The notes: a model not told the origin generated them from the sequence alone. Numbered from the stretch's first letter, positions 25,314-32,648 are shown. The stretch: 47,627 bases of DNA from Bacteroidales bacterium (GCA_017428115.1 JAFRRK010000072.1:1-47627); one strand, 5' to 3'. Numbers and translations: made by a program.

Positions 25314-25934
25314 TAGTTTTCAACAAAAAATTCTTGAAAAATTATCATTTCGGCCAAAAAACATCATAATTCTCAGTTCTTAATTCTTGCTTCCCAAAGA
25401 TTGACAAGTTAACAACAGGCCTGCGCCGCGAGTCGATTATTATCCATGCGTCTTTGTTTCCTTTTTCCCAGTCATTAGGCGGGTTGTTTAGTGTTGGAGG
25501 CTGCATGCCTTGTTCCTGCCTTCGCCCTGCTTTCGTCTCTGGGAACGAAGGCACGACGAAGGCAAGGCGAAGGCTCGCTGTGTGATTGAGGTGAGAGCTG
25601 TAGCCCGTCTGATATAATTATACCGAAAAGTGCGAGATTTAGGGTGCCACTTTTAGAAAAAAATGGCACAACGTTGTACTGGGCGAGAGCAAAGGAAGCT
25701 CATTCTCTTTGCCGAGCCAAAACAACTTCACGAAGTAAAATGGGACATGATGACGATGACAATCGGGGAGCAAGCCTATGTCGCCCCATGGGGAACAAAT
25801 GAGAACATCCAGGTTGGCAACTAGCTGATTTTTACTGCAAATAACATTAAGAAACAGTTGTTTCTAAAATATATCATGTCGCTTCTTTGAAGAAAAATGA
25901 CTTGTCAAACTTTAGTTACTTCAAAAAAAGTGTG
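25314..25934. other. Intergenic region with a long hairpin and no confident gene
   Basis: This holds an AATTCTCAGTTCTTAATTCTT repeat near 25368 (Bacteroidales intergenic style) and a 20-bp imperfect hairpin (25518-25574). It also has a small GTGCCA/TGGCAC stem (25644-25669) and a 53-codon frame at 25663-25824 starting MAQRCTGREQRKLILFAEP. I do not recognise that frame, and nothing supports its translation. Open frames on the minus strand near 25154-25554 cross the promoter and repeats and are not convincing. Confidence 0.5.
25518..25574. repeat. 20-bp imperfect hairpin
   Basis: GCCTTCGCCCTGCTTTCGTC at 25518-25537 pairs with GACGAAGGCAAGGCGAAGGC at 25555-25574. There are two G-T pairs and no bulge, around a 17-base loop. 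It is unusually GC-rich for its surroundings and has no U-tract, so it is more like a structured RNA or REP-type element than a terminator. Confidence 0.6.
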
Positions 25935-25942
25935 TACATTTG
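25935..25942 (+). promoter_or_regulatory. -7 box for thiamine pyrophosphokinase
   Basis: TACATTTG matches TAnnTTTG and lies 37 bases before the chosen ATG. The -33 region (TTTA at 25911-25914) is weak. The box argues against the longer frame beginning at 25887. Confidence 0.55.
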
Positions 25943-25979
25943 CAGATACAGTTATTATGACTTTAATTCATATAAAGAT

Positions 25980-26663
25980 ATGTTTATTATTATAATAGCC
26001 AAAGGACAATTCCCCACCCAGCCGTCGCTGACCAGCCATTTTGCCATGGCCGACCGGGTGGTGTGCTGCGATGGGGCTTTCGCCAACTACTTTAGCTGGT
26101 GCCGGCTCAACCATAGCCATCCCTCCGAAGTCGACGTGGTGGGCGATGGCGACTCGCTCCCTCCTGCCTTACTTCAACAGGCGCACGAGGCGGCACTCAA
26201 GGTGAGCCGCACTGTGGTGTCTGAGCAGGAAAGCAACGACCTTTCGAAAGCCGTTCATTACGCTCTGCAGCAAGTGGACGAGCCATCGCTCAGTAGCGAG
26301 GCCGTGCGCATCGAGATATTGGGGGCAACTGGTTTGCGCGAAGACCACACCCTGGGCAACATCAGCCTGTTGGCATACTATGCCATGCAATTCCCCAATG
26401 TGCAGTTCACCATGGTGTCGGACTATGGTAGGTTCACCCCTGTGAGAGGGAAACGCACATTCCAATCGCACAAAGGCGAACAAGTCTCCATCTTCTCATT
26501 CACACCGGCCCAGCCGGTAAGTGTTTCCGGCCTGCGCTACCCCATCGAGGGCCGCTGCCTCCACTGGCTTTGGGAGGGGACACTCAACGAGTCGCTTGGC
26601 ACCTCCTTCGAGGTCTCGGGCGGACTGTTGGTCGTCTACCAAAAGTCTGCAAATGCCGATTAA
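25980..26663 (+). CDS. Thiamine pyrophosphokinase
   Basis: A 227-residue cytosolic enzyme that transfers pyrophosphate from ATP to thiamine, giving thiamine diphosphate. Visible motifs are VVCCDGAFANYF near residue 22-33, VVGDGDSLPP near 50, QESNDLSKAVHYAL (the usual E-x-x-D-x-x-K-A pattern), and LGATGLREDHTLGNISLL, the GxxGxRxDHxLxN signature that closes the active site. The ATG at 25980 was chosen because the longer frame from 25887 runs through the promoter box and adds residues unlike the family. No thiamine riboswitch is seen upstream. It stands alone, upstream of the decayed accessory patch. Confidence 0.9.
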   Translation: MFIIIIAKGQFPTQPSLTSHFAMADRVVCCDGAFANYFSWCRLNHSHPSEVDVVGDGDSLPPALLQQAHEAALKVSRTVVSEQESNDLSKAVHYALQQVDEPSLSSEAVRIEILGATGLREDHTLGNISLLAYYAMQFPNVQFTMVSDYGRFTPVRGKRTFQSHKGEQVSIFSFTPAQPVSVSGLRYPIEGRCLHWLWEGTLNESLGTSFEVSGGLLVVYQKSANAD

Positions 26664-27066
26664 CGTAGTTCCGAGCTCCTATTTTATGGCAGATATTCAA
26701 CTGGCAATATCGCCGCCCCAGCTTCTCTACGGGAAAGAAAAACGATTAATAAAGTGTAAACAATGAGTTATGACAAGCAAGGTAAGACGATGAGAATTAG
26801 TAATAACCATGTTCGTTTAAAATTCTATATTTGTCTGTTCTCTGTTTATACTCCGCCTTATTATCGCAGAACAAGTGAGATACAAGCACCTAAGCCTTTG
26901 CCTCTGAATGCGGCCTGTTGGAAGAAATGAGGGTGGTATGTGGCTTTTGAAGATTTTCTTTGAAGTTAATGAGTTATCAAATTATTGAAAACATCAATGA
27001 ATGCACCATATGTTAGAATATACGGATGATTAATAATGTTGGTTTGAACGGTATGGTTCATAAATC
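26664..27066. other. Intergenic region without a supported gene
   Basis: The only frame of note is a 55-codon ATG frame at 26763-26930, without signal peptide, promoter or recognised motif. No hairpin terminator is obvious behind the kinase. Base composition shifts to A/T-rich here, at the edge of the accessory patch. Confidence 0.4.
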
Positions 27067-27096
27067 TTGCTGTTTGAGTCTTTTTTTGTACTTTAG
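27067..27096 (+). promoter_or_regulatory. Promoter of the WYL regulator
   Basis: TTG (27067-27069), 19 bases, then TACTTTAG (27089-27096), a one-mismatch -7 box. The ATG at 27102 is only 5 bases beyond the box, so the mRNA would be leaderless or nearly so. Confidence 0.5.
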
Positions 27097-27101
27097 CACC
27101 C

Positions 27102-27314
27102 ATGAAAGCAGCAGTTCTTTTTAAGCAGTATGTATGGCTAGTTGACACTATAAGACGGGCGCGGCGTATCTCGTTGGCTGACCTCAGTGAACGATGGTCA
27201 CAGACTGTGTTAAGCGAGGGAACGCCCCTTAGCCGTACCACATTCAATCGGCATCGTGCAGCAGTGGAAGAGATTTTCGGCATCACGATAGGCTGCGATG
27301 CGGATAATAAATAA
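27102..27314 (+). pseudogene. WYL-family transcriptional regulator, N-terminal (helix-turn-helix) fragment
   Basis: A 70-residue fragment reading as the DNA-binding N-terminus of a Bacteroidales WYL regulator: a winged helix-turn-helix with SLADLSERW and LSRTTFNRHRAAVEEIFGITIGCD. It stops at TAA (27312-27314). The same reading frame continues through YLVESELIGSDTV to a TAG (27354-27356) and then straight into the WYL domain at 27363, so one gene has been split by two in-frame stops. The total of about 294 codons matches intact regulators. The fragment could still bind DNA, but without the WYL sensor domain it is probably non-functional. Confidence 0.75.
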
Positions 27315-27362
27315 TATTTGGTAGAGAGTGAACTAATAGGCAGTGACACGGTTTAGGAGTGG

Positions 27363-27986
27363 ATGATTAGTACGCTGATGGTGAGTAATATAGTGGGAGA
27401 GGTACGTGGTTTGCACGACCGTATTTTGTTGGAGAGTATACCCATTGAGGAAGAATTGTTGAGCCGGGTGGTTGATGCTATGCAGCGCAGTGTCCGCATC
27501 ATGGTGCGTTACCAACGTTATGGTCAGCAAAATGACTCTGAATGGTTGGTAGAACCCTATTGTATCAAACTGTTTCGCCGACGTTGGTATCTTCTTTGCC
27601 ATTTTGATAATGGAGGTTTTATTGTGTTGAGTTTCGACCGTATTACCAGTCTCACGTTTACCGATGAGTCATTCATTATCGACCCCAGCTTTTCGGCTGA
27701 AGACTATTTTGTCGAGTATTTTGGAGTTATGACTGATGACCGTATCCCCCTCACTCGAATCGTATTGCGTGCCTTTGGTAATGAGCGTTATGCGCTGCGC
27801 GACCTCCCGCTTCACCCTTCGCAGAAGTTGGTGGAAGAGGGGGAAGGATATGTCGACTTTGAGCTCAATCTGCGACCTACGACCGATTTTTTGGCTCATC
27901 TGCTCTCGCGTGGCCGCTGGGTGAAAGTTATTTCTCCTATTGATATTGTACAGAAAATAAATGACCTACATCGAGAAGCAATATAA
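27363..27986 (+). pseudogene. WYL-family transcriptional regulator, C-terminal WYL-domain fragment
   Basis: A 207-residue frame holding the ligand-sensing WYL domain: VRYQRYGQ, WLVEPYCIKLFRRRWYLLCHF (the RWYLL core near residues 72-76) and FDRITSL, then a C-terminal wing ending WVKVISPIDIVQKI. It is in the same frame as the fragment at 27102 and separated from it by two stops. WYL regulators of the BrxR/CapW type often control defence genes. Here a 7-bp palindrome lies in the promoter just downstream (27996-28016). If translated on its own from the ATG at 27363, it would lack the DNA-binding domain. Confidence 0.8.
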
Positions 27987-27995
27987 TAATTGAAT

Positions 27996-28033
27996 GTGTA
28001 CCGCGTTGTGGTACACCTATGGGTGTATCTTTG
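27996..28033 (+). promoter_or_regulatory. Promoter with operator-like palindrome
   Basis: TATCTTTG at 28026-28033 is a perfect -7 box. Just upstream, GTGTACC (27996-28002) and GGTACAC (28010-28016) form a perfect inverted repeat with a 7-base spacer. It covers where the -33 element should be (a TTG lies at 28006-28008). Bound protein would block RNA polymerase, and the WYL regulator next door is the natural candidate. Confidence 0.6.
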
Positions 28034-28162
28034 CATCATGTTTTTAAGTAGAATCTTTTGTCACGACACCTGCACAGAGAACCAGATACGCCTTACCATC
28101 AGCATAGGTCGCTAAAATGGGATCGAGAAAAAAGAAGTAATGATTATTAAAGAACAAGAACT

Positions 28163-29200
28163 ATGAGCAAGAGAAAACTTAATGTGCTTCCTAACTTTCC
28201 TGGAAGTGGGTACAATCCAGAACAACAGACATTCATCTTGATGTGGAATCCTGCCATTTCTAGTGTCACAATGGAGTATCACCAATACTGCATTGAGAAT
28301 TTTGACACCGAGCATTTTGACTGGAGTGTTTATGAATGGGAGAAGGCCCATGAAGGCGATCGGTTTTATCTTGTTCGTGTAGGCGACGGGGTAACTGGCA
28401 TTGTTATGAGTGGCATCTTCTCCTCAGAACCTTATATTGCTGAAGACTGGAATGAGAAACGAGGCAGTAAGCAAATCCACTATATGGATATGGAGCTAAA
28501 CTATATTGTAAACCCTGAAACAATGCCTATTATTACTACCGCCCAGCTGCAGGACGCAATTCCAGATTTCGATTGGGAGAAAGGGCATAGTGGGATTCTG
28601 CTAACAAAAAAACAGGCCCAAAAGGTGGAGCGTCTATTCAAACAATATTTAACTGAGGTGATGGATAAGTCCGATGACAAAAATATGGTAATTGACACGC
28701 AAGATAGACCTCACAGGTTTAAGAGGTATTTGGATTCGCAGGGAGACCATATTGAAACAATAATGCCCGTTAATGATTTTATTAACAATCACTTGGAGTA
28801 CTTTCTCAAACATGCCAAACTCTATGGAGAATCCTCTTGCCTTTTCAATTATTATGGAATAGAAGAAGCCGAATCGGATTTCTTGGCATTAAGATATGGC
28901 TCTGAGATGGGAATGTTGGCTATTATTAGGTCGGATGCGAATAAAGACGCTAACGAAATGATGTCTTTTTATCCTATGCATCGAGGGACAGCGCATTATG
29001 TGAAGATTACAGAGATTCGAGAATTCAAGAGTCGCCTTGAAGCCGTTGTATGCGCAGAAAACGAGGGACAGTCCTTTGCATTCTTTGCTACGGATTACTT
29101 TTTGAATCGTGACAAATACAATTGTGGGAAAGAGCTGTATGTTGAACTTTCGGCAAGTGCATATACTCTTTATGAGGGAGAACCAGAAACGGTTTTTTGA
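28163..29200 (+). CDS. PUA/EVE-like domain protein, main part; 3' end frameshifted
   Basis: A 345-residue frame of unknown function. Residues 20-165 resemble a PUA/EVE-like modified-base-binding fold: FILMWNP, WEKAHEGDRFYLVRVG, GIVMSGIFSSEPY, then HSGILLTKKQAQKV. The second half has a domain with FYPMHRGTAHYVKITEI and SFAFFATDYFLNRDKY. The frame ends at TGA (29198-29200) after a T6 run. The +1 frame then continues smoothly for another 116 codons with the same texture. As I recall, related Bacteroidales proteins carry both parts in one chain of about 460 residues. The TTT-TGA-C context could be a simple one-base insertion or a +1 recoding site. The gene is downstream of the WYL regulator and its palindromic promoter. 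Confidence 0.7.
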   Translation: MSKRKLNVLPNFPGSGYNPEQQTFILMWNPAISSVTMEYHQYCIENFDTEHFDWSVYEWEKAHEGDRFYLVRVGDGVTGIVMSGIFSSEPYIAEDWNEKRGSKQIHYMDMELNYIVNPETMPIITTAQLQDAIPDFDWEKGHSGILLTKKQAQKVERLFKQYLTEVMDKSDDKNMVIDTQDRPHRFKRYLDSQGDHIETIMPVNDFINNHLEYFLKHAKLYGESSCLFNYYGIEEAESDFLALRYGSEMGMLAIIRSDANKDANEMMSFYPMHRGTAHYVKITEIREFKSRLEAVVCAENEGQSFAFFATDYFLNRDKYNCGKELYVELSASAYTLYEGEPETVF

Positions 29201-29546
29201 CTTGGAAACATCAGCAAGACTACGTAGGGATATGGGTCTTGAAGAAGAACACGATGAGTATGGGAACGTCAAACCCATTATTCTTCACAACGGTATGTTG
29301 GTGGGGTTTTTACCAGAAGGTGGGGACTATTCCGATAATGTCGCATTTGCCACGACTGTAAAATCTGTTAAGAAGTTGACTTTTTTGGGTGAAGACTTCT
29401 TTAAAGCGACAATATCCATTTCCCATGAACCAGAGGAGATGTATATACCTTTGTACCTGAGAAAAGACATGATGGAAAATCTGCATCGAGGAACTCTATT
29501 AAGAGGAGCTTTTTGGATGCAGGGAAGAATACCTGATGATAAATAA
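29172..29546 (+). CDS. C-terminal continuation of the frameshifted PUA/EVE-like protein
   Basis: This frame overlaps the end of the preceding one. The first credible in-frame ATG is at 29172, but the sequence most likely joins the upstream protein at the T6 run (29193-29198). From there it reads FDLETSARLRRDMGLEEE, DEYGNVKPIILHNGMLVGFLPE, KKLTFLGEDFFKATISI and LHRGTLLRGAFWMQGRI. These look like the missing last domain of the upstream protein and do not form a separate family known to me. The joined gene would span 28163-29546 (460 residues). If expressed separately it would need its own start within the upstream gene, for which no ribosome-binding feature is evident. Confidence 0.6.
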   Translation: MRENQKRFFDLETSARLRRDMGLEEEHDEYGNVKPIILHNGMLVGFLPEGGDYSDNVAFATTVKSVKKLTFLGEDFFKATISISHEPEEMYIPLYLRKDMMENLHRGTLLRGAFWMQGRIPDDK

Positions 29547-29687
29547 AGAGATAAAAACCGAATATTTGTGGAAAATGATTGTCCGATACACAGCCCTTGT
29601 TAAGACGATGCCTCAATGGCTGTAAGAGTATATTGTCAGGTGAAAATGTCCGTTTAGTGATGTTGCGTTTACATATTATGTCTACAC

Positions 29688-29846
29688 TTGATAGGGTTGG
29701 TGGGTGATGTTCATCATCTTTTCCCTAGAAGGTATCTCATCGATAGTGGTATAACTGAAAAAAACAGGTATAATCAAATAGCTAATTTCACTTACCTTGA
29801 CACTACTGTGAACAAGTTATTTTTTGATGATGCACCTACTTCAAAA
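29688..29846 (+). pseudogene. Remnant of a DUF262/GmrSD-type HNH nuclease
   Basis: A short segment reads GDVHHLFPRRYLIDSGI and then RYNQIANFTYLDTTVNK. This is the C-terminal His-Me (HNH) region of DUF262/GmrSD-type proteins, a family linked to restriction of modified phage DNA. An in-frame stop lies just upstream (29658-29660), and there is no N-terminal DUF262 domain, no promoter and no proper start. The frame then runs into a terminator hairpin and through the antisense of tRNA-Ser. It is therefore a fragment of a lost gene. Confidence 0.65.
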
Positions 29847-29875
29847 AAAGCAGTGTTGAAAAACACTGCTTTTTT
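29844..29875. terminator. Bidirectional terminator behind tRNA-Ser
   Basis: AAAAAAGCAGTGTT (29844-29857) and AACACTGCTTTTTT (29862-29875) form a perfect 14-bp stem with a 4-base loop and U-tracts on both strands. It sits 6 bases past the 3' end of the minus-strand tRNA gene. Confidence 0.85.
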
Positions 29876-29881
29876 CACCAG

Positions 29882-29968
29882 CGGAGAGGCAGGGATTCGA
29901 ACCCTGGGACCCCAAAAGAGGTCAACGGTTTTCGAGACCGCCCCGTTCGACCGCTCCGGCACCTCTCC
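29882..29968 (-). tRNA. tRNA-Ser (anticodon CGA)
   Basis: Read on the minus strand, the 87-nt gene has acceptor stem GGAGAGG/CCTCTCC with discriminator G, a D-arm, an anticodon loop CTCGAAA (anticodon CGA, decoding UCG), a long class II variable arm, and a T-arm with GGTTCGAATCC. The long variable arm and G73 are serine features. CCA is not encoded. The promoter is at 30014-30021 and the terminator at 29844-29875. The gene borders the decayed patch 27.1-29.9 kb, and tRNA genes are common integration sites, but no direct repeat of its 3' end was seen elsewhere in the window. Confidence 0.93.
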
Positions 29969-30013
29969 TGATTTTCAGTTGGTAACAAAGATTTCTCTCG
30001 GTCAAATCGAATG

Positions 30014-30021
30014 CAAAGATA
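30014..30021 (-). promoter_or_regulatory. -7 box for tRNA-Ser
   Basis: TATCTTTG on the minus strand, 45 bases before the tRNA 5' end. Its upstream half overlaps the divergent promoter at 30031-30060. Confidence 0.6.
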
Positions 30022-30030
30022 CAACTTTTT

Positions 30031-30060
30031 TTGGAAATAGAAAAAAAAGTTGTATTTTTG
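30031..30060 (+). promoter_or_regulatory. Promoter of the 488-residue T9SS gene
   Basis: TTG (30031-30033), a 19-base spacer and TATTTTTG (30053-30060). The leader to the ATG at 30220 is about 150 bases. It is back to back with the tRNA-Ser promoter, so the two polymerase sites probably compete. Confidence 0.65.
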
Positions 30061-30219
30061 CACTTTGAAAAGACTATTGAATTGATATTTGAGATTGGAA
30101 TTTGAGTATTAGTGTGGAGACCACAAGGATACTTCTCAACACCTCTACTTTTCAATTCTGAACTTATTATTAGAGATTAGTGGCTGTGTTATATTGTATA
30201 GAAACATAAAAATATAAAA

Positions 30220-31686
30220 ATGATTATGAATAAGAAAAGTTTGATTGTTTGTTTGTTGATGTCGTGCCTGCTTGCCACTCCCGCTTCCAGGGCGCAGGTG
30301 GCCGACACTATGACTGTGCCTTTCGGCTGTTTTGAACAGTGGAATTCGTTTGCGGGCGACACTATGTCGCTCATGGGCTTGCCCATCCCGATAAATGGGG
30401 GCTACACTTTGCCTGACGGGTGGGATATACCAAGGTATAATATTAATGATACGGTGACTTATATGGGACTTTCGATTCCTATTAATACGTCAATACCGTT
30501 GGCTAAGGTGTCTCGCGATAGTGTGAACGCACCCGAAGGAGGGTCGGCGCTGGTGGCAGAGTCGTTTGCGTTTCAGGATGTGTTGGACCCCATGGCCTAT
30601 TCGCTGGCTTCTTCGCTGCTGGATTCGAGCTTGGTGAACGAGGTGTTGCCAACTGTCATCTCGACAGGCACTGTGAATATTGATCAGATTATCTCGTTGA
30701 TGGGTTTGATTTTCAGCAATACTGAGGATTTGTCGTGGTTGTTGGATATTGTTGATACTGCCGACTTCAATAACTATATTACAGGTGGTTTCCCTTTGAA
30801 CGGGTTCCAGCCTGGACGGTTGTTGGGCTATTATAAATATATTTATGACCATATCGATGATAGCCGAGATTATGGTGCTATTGTGGCTATAGGCACTCGC
30901 TATGATACGATTAACCACCGCCGTATGCTGGTGGGGGCAGGGTCGAAGACGCTATACCAGTTGTACGACACGGTGACGTATGAGCCTTTCTATATGGATT
31001 ATTTCTCGATAGGTGATTATTTGCCGGACAATTATGATTATATTGAGGCCGACTCGATGGTGGTGTTGGTGATTTCGTCGGTGGGCGAGAAGAGAAGATT
31101 TAGGGGTTCGCGACTGTTTGTGGACAGCCTGCAGTTGGTGCAGTTCCCTGGTCCTTGTGGACGCGTGGAGAACTTGCGTGAGACCTACCACGATTATTAC
31201 AGGGTGGATTTGGCATGGAACAATTCTGCCACTCCAGACCGTTGGGAGGTTGAATATGGACGTAGCGGTTTTACTGTCGGCACGGGTACTGTGATGACGG
31301 TTACCGACAGCTCCTGTGTTATCGCTCCTCTTGAGCCTGTGACGAGTTATGATGTGTATGTACGTGCACTGTGTGGCGATAGTGCAGAGACTCCTCGAGT
31401 GTTTATTAATGTGACAACCGACAGTATGCCCCGTCCTCATGGCATAAATGAGGTGGATGACAAGCGCATTTCGTTGCGTCCCAACCCTGCACAGGGGCGT
31501 TGTATGGTGGATTTTGGAGGGGTGAATGTTGAACAGCTGCGCGTTTATACTATTGACGGACGTCTGATACAGGAACTGGCTGTGAAAGGCGAGGCGGTGG
31601 AAGTGGAGCTGCCACAAGCGGGAGTATATATTGTGGAATTGTATACAGCGCAGGGCCTAGTGCATAAACGGCTGGTGAACAAGTGA
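30220..31686 (+). CDS. T9SS-sorted secreted protein with Fn3 domain
   Basis: A 488-residue secreted protein; translation may begin at the ATG at 30220 or at 30226 (MNKKSLIVCLL). After the signal peptide (cleavage near ATPASRAQ), residues 25-310 form a domain with GYTLPDGWDIPRYN and LVAESFAFQDVLDP. This resembles secreted Bacteroidales proteins with carbohydrate-binding-like N-terminal domains. An Fn3 domain covers about 320-405 (VDLAWNNS, WEVEYG, TSYDVYVRALCGD). Residues from about 412 form a T9SS sorting domain (SLRPNPAQGR to LVHKRLVNK). The ligand is unknown. It is monocistronic and bounded by a strong hairpin. Confidence 0.87.
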   Translation: MIMNKKSLIVCLLMSCLLATPASRAQVADTMTVPFGCFEQWNSFAGDTMSLMGLPIPINGGYTLPDGWDIPRYNINDTVTYMGLSIPINTSIPLAKVSRDSVNAPEGGSALVAESFAFQDVLDPMAYSLASSLLDSSLVNEVLPTVISTGTVNIDQIISLMGLIFSNTEDLSWLLDIVDTADFNNYITGGFPLNGFQPGRLLGYYKYIYDHIDDSRDYGAIVAIGTRYDTINHRRMLVGAGSKTLYQLYDTVTYEPFYMDYFSIGDYLPDNYDYIEADSMVVLVISSVGEKRRFRGSRLFVDSLQLVQFPGPCGRVENLRETYHDYYRVDLAWNNSATPDRWEVEYGRSGFTVGTGTVMTVTDSSCVIAPLEPVTSYDVYVRALCGDSAETPRVFINVTTDSMPRPHGINEVDDKRISLRPNPAQGRCMVDFGGVNVEQLRVYTIDGRLIQELAVKGEAVEVELPQAGVYIVELYTAQGLVHKRLVNK

Positions 31687-31701
31687 AGCTAGCAAAGTAT
31701 G

Positions 31702-31767
31702 AATTAAGAGCTAAGAATTATGAAGTTTTTTGGCCCCCGCCTACTTCTTAATTCTTAGCTCTTAGTT
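31702..31767. terminator. Long bidirectional hairpin between convergent genes
   Basis: AATTAAGAGCTAAGAATTA (31702-31720) pairs with 31749-31767. The stem continues inward through GAAGT/ACTTC after one mismatch, about 25 bp in all, around a 16-base loop. Convergent genes end on both sides (31686 plus strand, 31790 minus strand). The arms belong to the AATTCTTAG/AATTCTCA repeat class seen elsewhere in the window. Confidence 0.75.
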
Positions 31768-31789
31768 TTTGCTTCAAAAAGGGGTTGGT

Positions 31790-32167
31790 TTATTCGTTAC
31801 GTTTTTTGCGTACGAGGAGCACCAGTTGGATGGTTTCGAAGGCCAGGTATACGATGTAGCAGATGCAGAAAGCAAGGATGAAGTTGCGGGCAGTGGGCAT
31901 GTGGGTGAATGCCCAGAGGCAGAGAATGGCTAGGTGGAGAAAGAGGCTGCCTACCGTGAGGCCCAGAAAGTTCTTGACAAAGGTGCGGGGGTCTTTGTAG
32001 AGGCTTTTTACTACCACATAGTGCTGCACCCCCGTTATCACACCGAAGTAGAGTGGCAGAAGGGGAAAGATAGTCTGGAAGAGACTATCGGCAAACCATA
32101 GGGTGCAGAATGCCGCCAGCACTAGGAGAACGGTAATGCCGATGAGGGCAACATAGTAGCGTTTCAT
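31790..32167 (-). CDS. Small integral membrane protein, four transmembrane helices
   Basis: A 125-residue inner-membrane protein with four hydrophobic segments (about 7-27, 35-50, 70-90 and 97-118). A basic cytosolic loop between helices 2 and 3 reads KSLYKDPRTFVKNFLG, and the tail is basic (LVRKKRNE). I recognise no enzyme motif. It follows pyrI by 19 bases and is probably the last gene of that operon; the layout gives no clue to a role in pyrimidine synthesis. Confidence 0.75.
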   Translation of the reverse strand: MKRYYVALIGITVLLVLAAFCTLWFADSLFQTIFPLLPLYFGVITGVQHYVVVKSLYKDPRTFVKNFLGLTVGSLFLHLAILCLWAFTHMPTARNFILAFCICYIVYLAFETIQLVLLVRKKRNE

Positions 32168-32186
32168 TTCGGTTGGGGGGGGGTGT

Positions 32187-32648
32187 TTAAAGGTTGAAAT
32201 GAATGGTCTCCTTGGTGGTGTATTTTTCGCAGTAGTGGCAACGGAGTTTAAGGTTTGTCTTGTCCACTACGTCGAACTTGGTGGGGACGGCCTCGGCATT
32301 AGTGATGCACTTGGGGTTGGCACATTTGACGAAGTTCTCGATGTGGTCGGGTATCTCGGTGGGGAATTTTTCGATCACCTGGTAGTCCTGGATGGTGATG
32401 ATGGTGACAAAGGGAGCGACAAGGGCCACTTTGCTGACTTCTTCTTTGGTGAAGTGTTTGTTTTTGATTTTGATGATGCCTTTGCGTCCCAGTTTCCCAC
32501 TTTGGAAATGATTGCCAATGATTACCTCGTCGTTGTAGTTTTCAAGGCCGAGGATGTGTATGACTTGATAGACTGATTCGGTAGGGATATGGTCGATGAC
32601 GGTGCCGTTTTCGATGGCAGGTACTACGAGTTCTTTTTTTGTTTCCAT
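32187..32648 (-). CDS. pyrI: Aspartate carbamoyltransferase regulatory chain
   Basis: A 153-residue allosteric subunit of aspartate transcarbamoylase, which binds nucleotide effectors and tunes the catalytic chain. The N-terminal effector domain covers about 1-100 (VPAIENGTVIDHIP, VIIGNHFQSGKLGRKGIIKI). The C-terminal zinc domain has the Cys4 site CANPKC (Cx4C) and CHYC (Cx2C). Length equals the E. coli protein (153). It directly follows pyrB, as expected for the holoenzyme pair. Confidence 0.95.
   Translation of the reverse strand: METKKELVVPAIENGTVIDHIPTESVYQVIHILGLENYNDEVIIGNHFQSGKLGRKGIIKIKNKHFTKEEVSKVALVAPFVTIITIQDYQVIEKFPTEIPDHIENFVKCANPKCITNAEAVPTKFDVVDKTNLKLRCHYCEKYTTKETIHFNL

Noticed and set aside
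25154-25669. Minus-strand frames of 64-69 codons upstream of the giant gene
   Set aside because: They overlap the promoter, repeats and hairpin, and have no signal peptide or recognisable motif.
25860-25980. Thiamine riboswitch upstream of thiamine pyrophosphokinase
   Set aside because: The leader is only about 30 bases after the promoter and contains no CUGAGA-like core.
27067-29968. Prophage or integrative element with attachment repeats at tRNA-Ser
   Set aside because: No integrase, no phage structural gene, and no second copy of the tRNA 3' end found in the window.
29688-30068. A 126-codon frame read as a single gene
   Set aside because: Only its first 53 or so codons match a family; the rest crosses a terminator hairpin and the antisense of tRNA-Ser.
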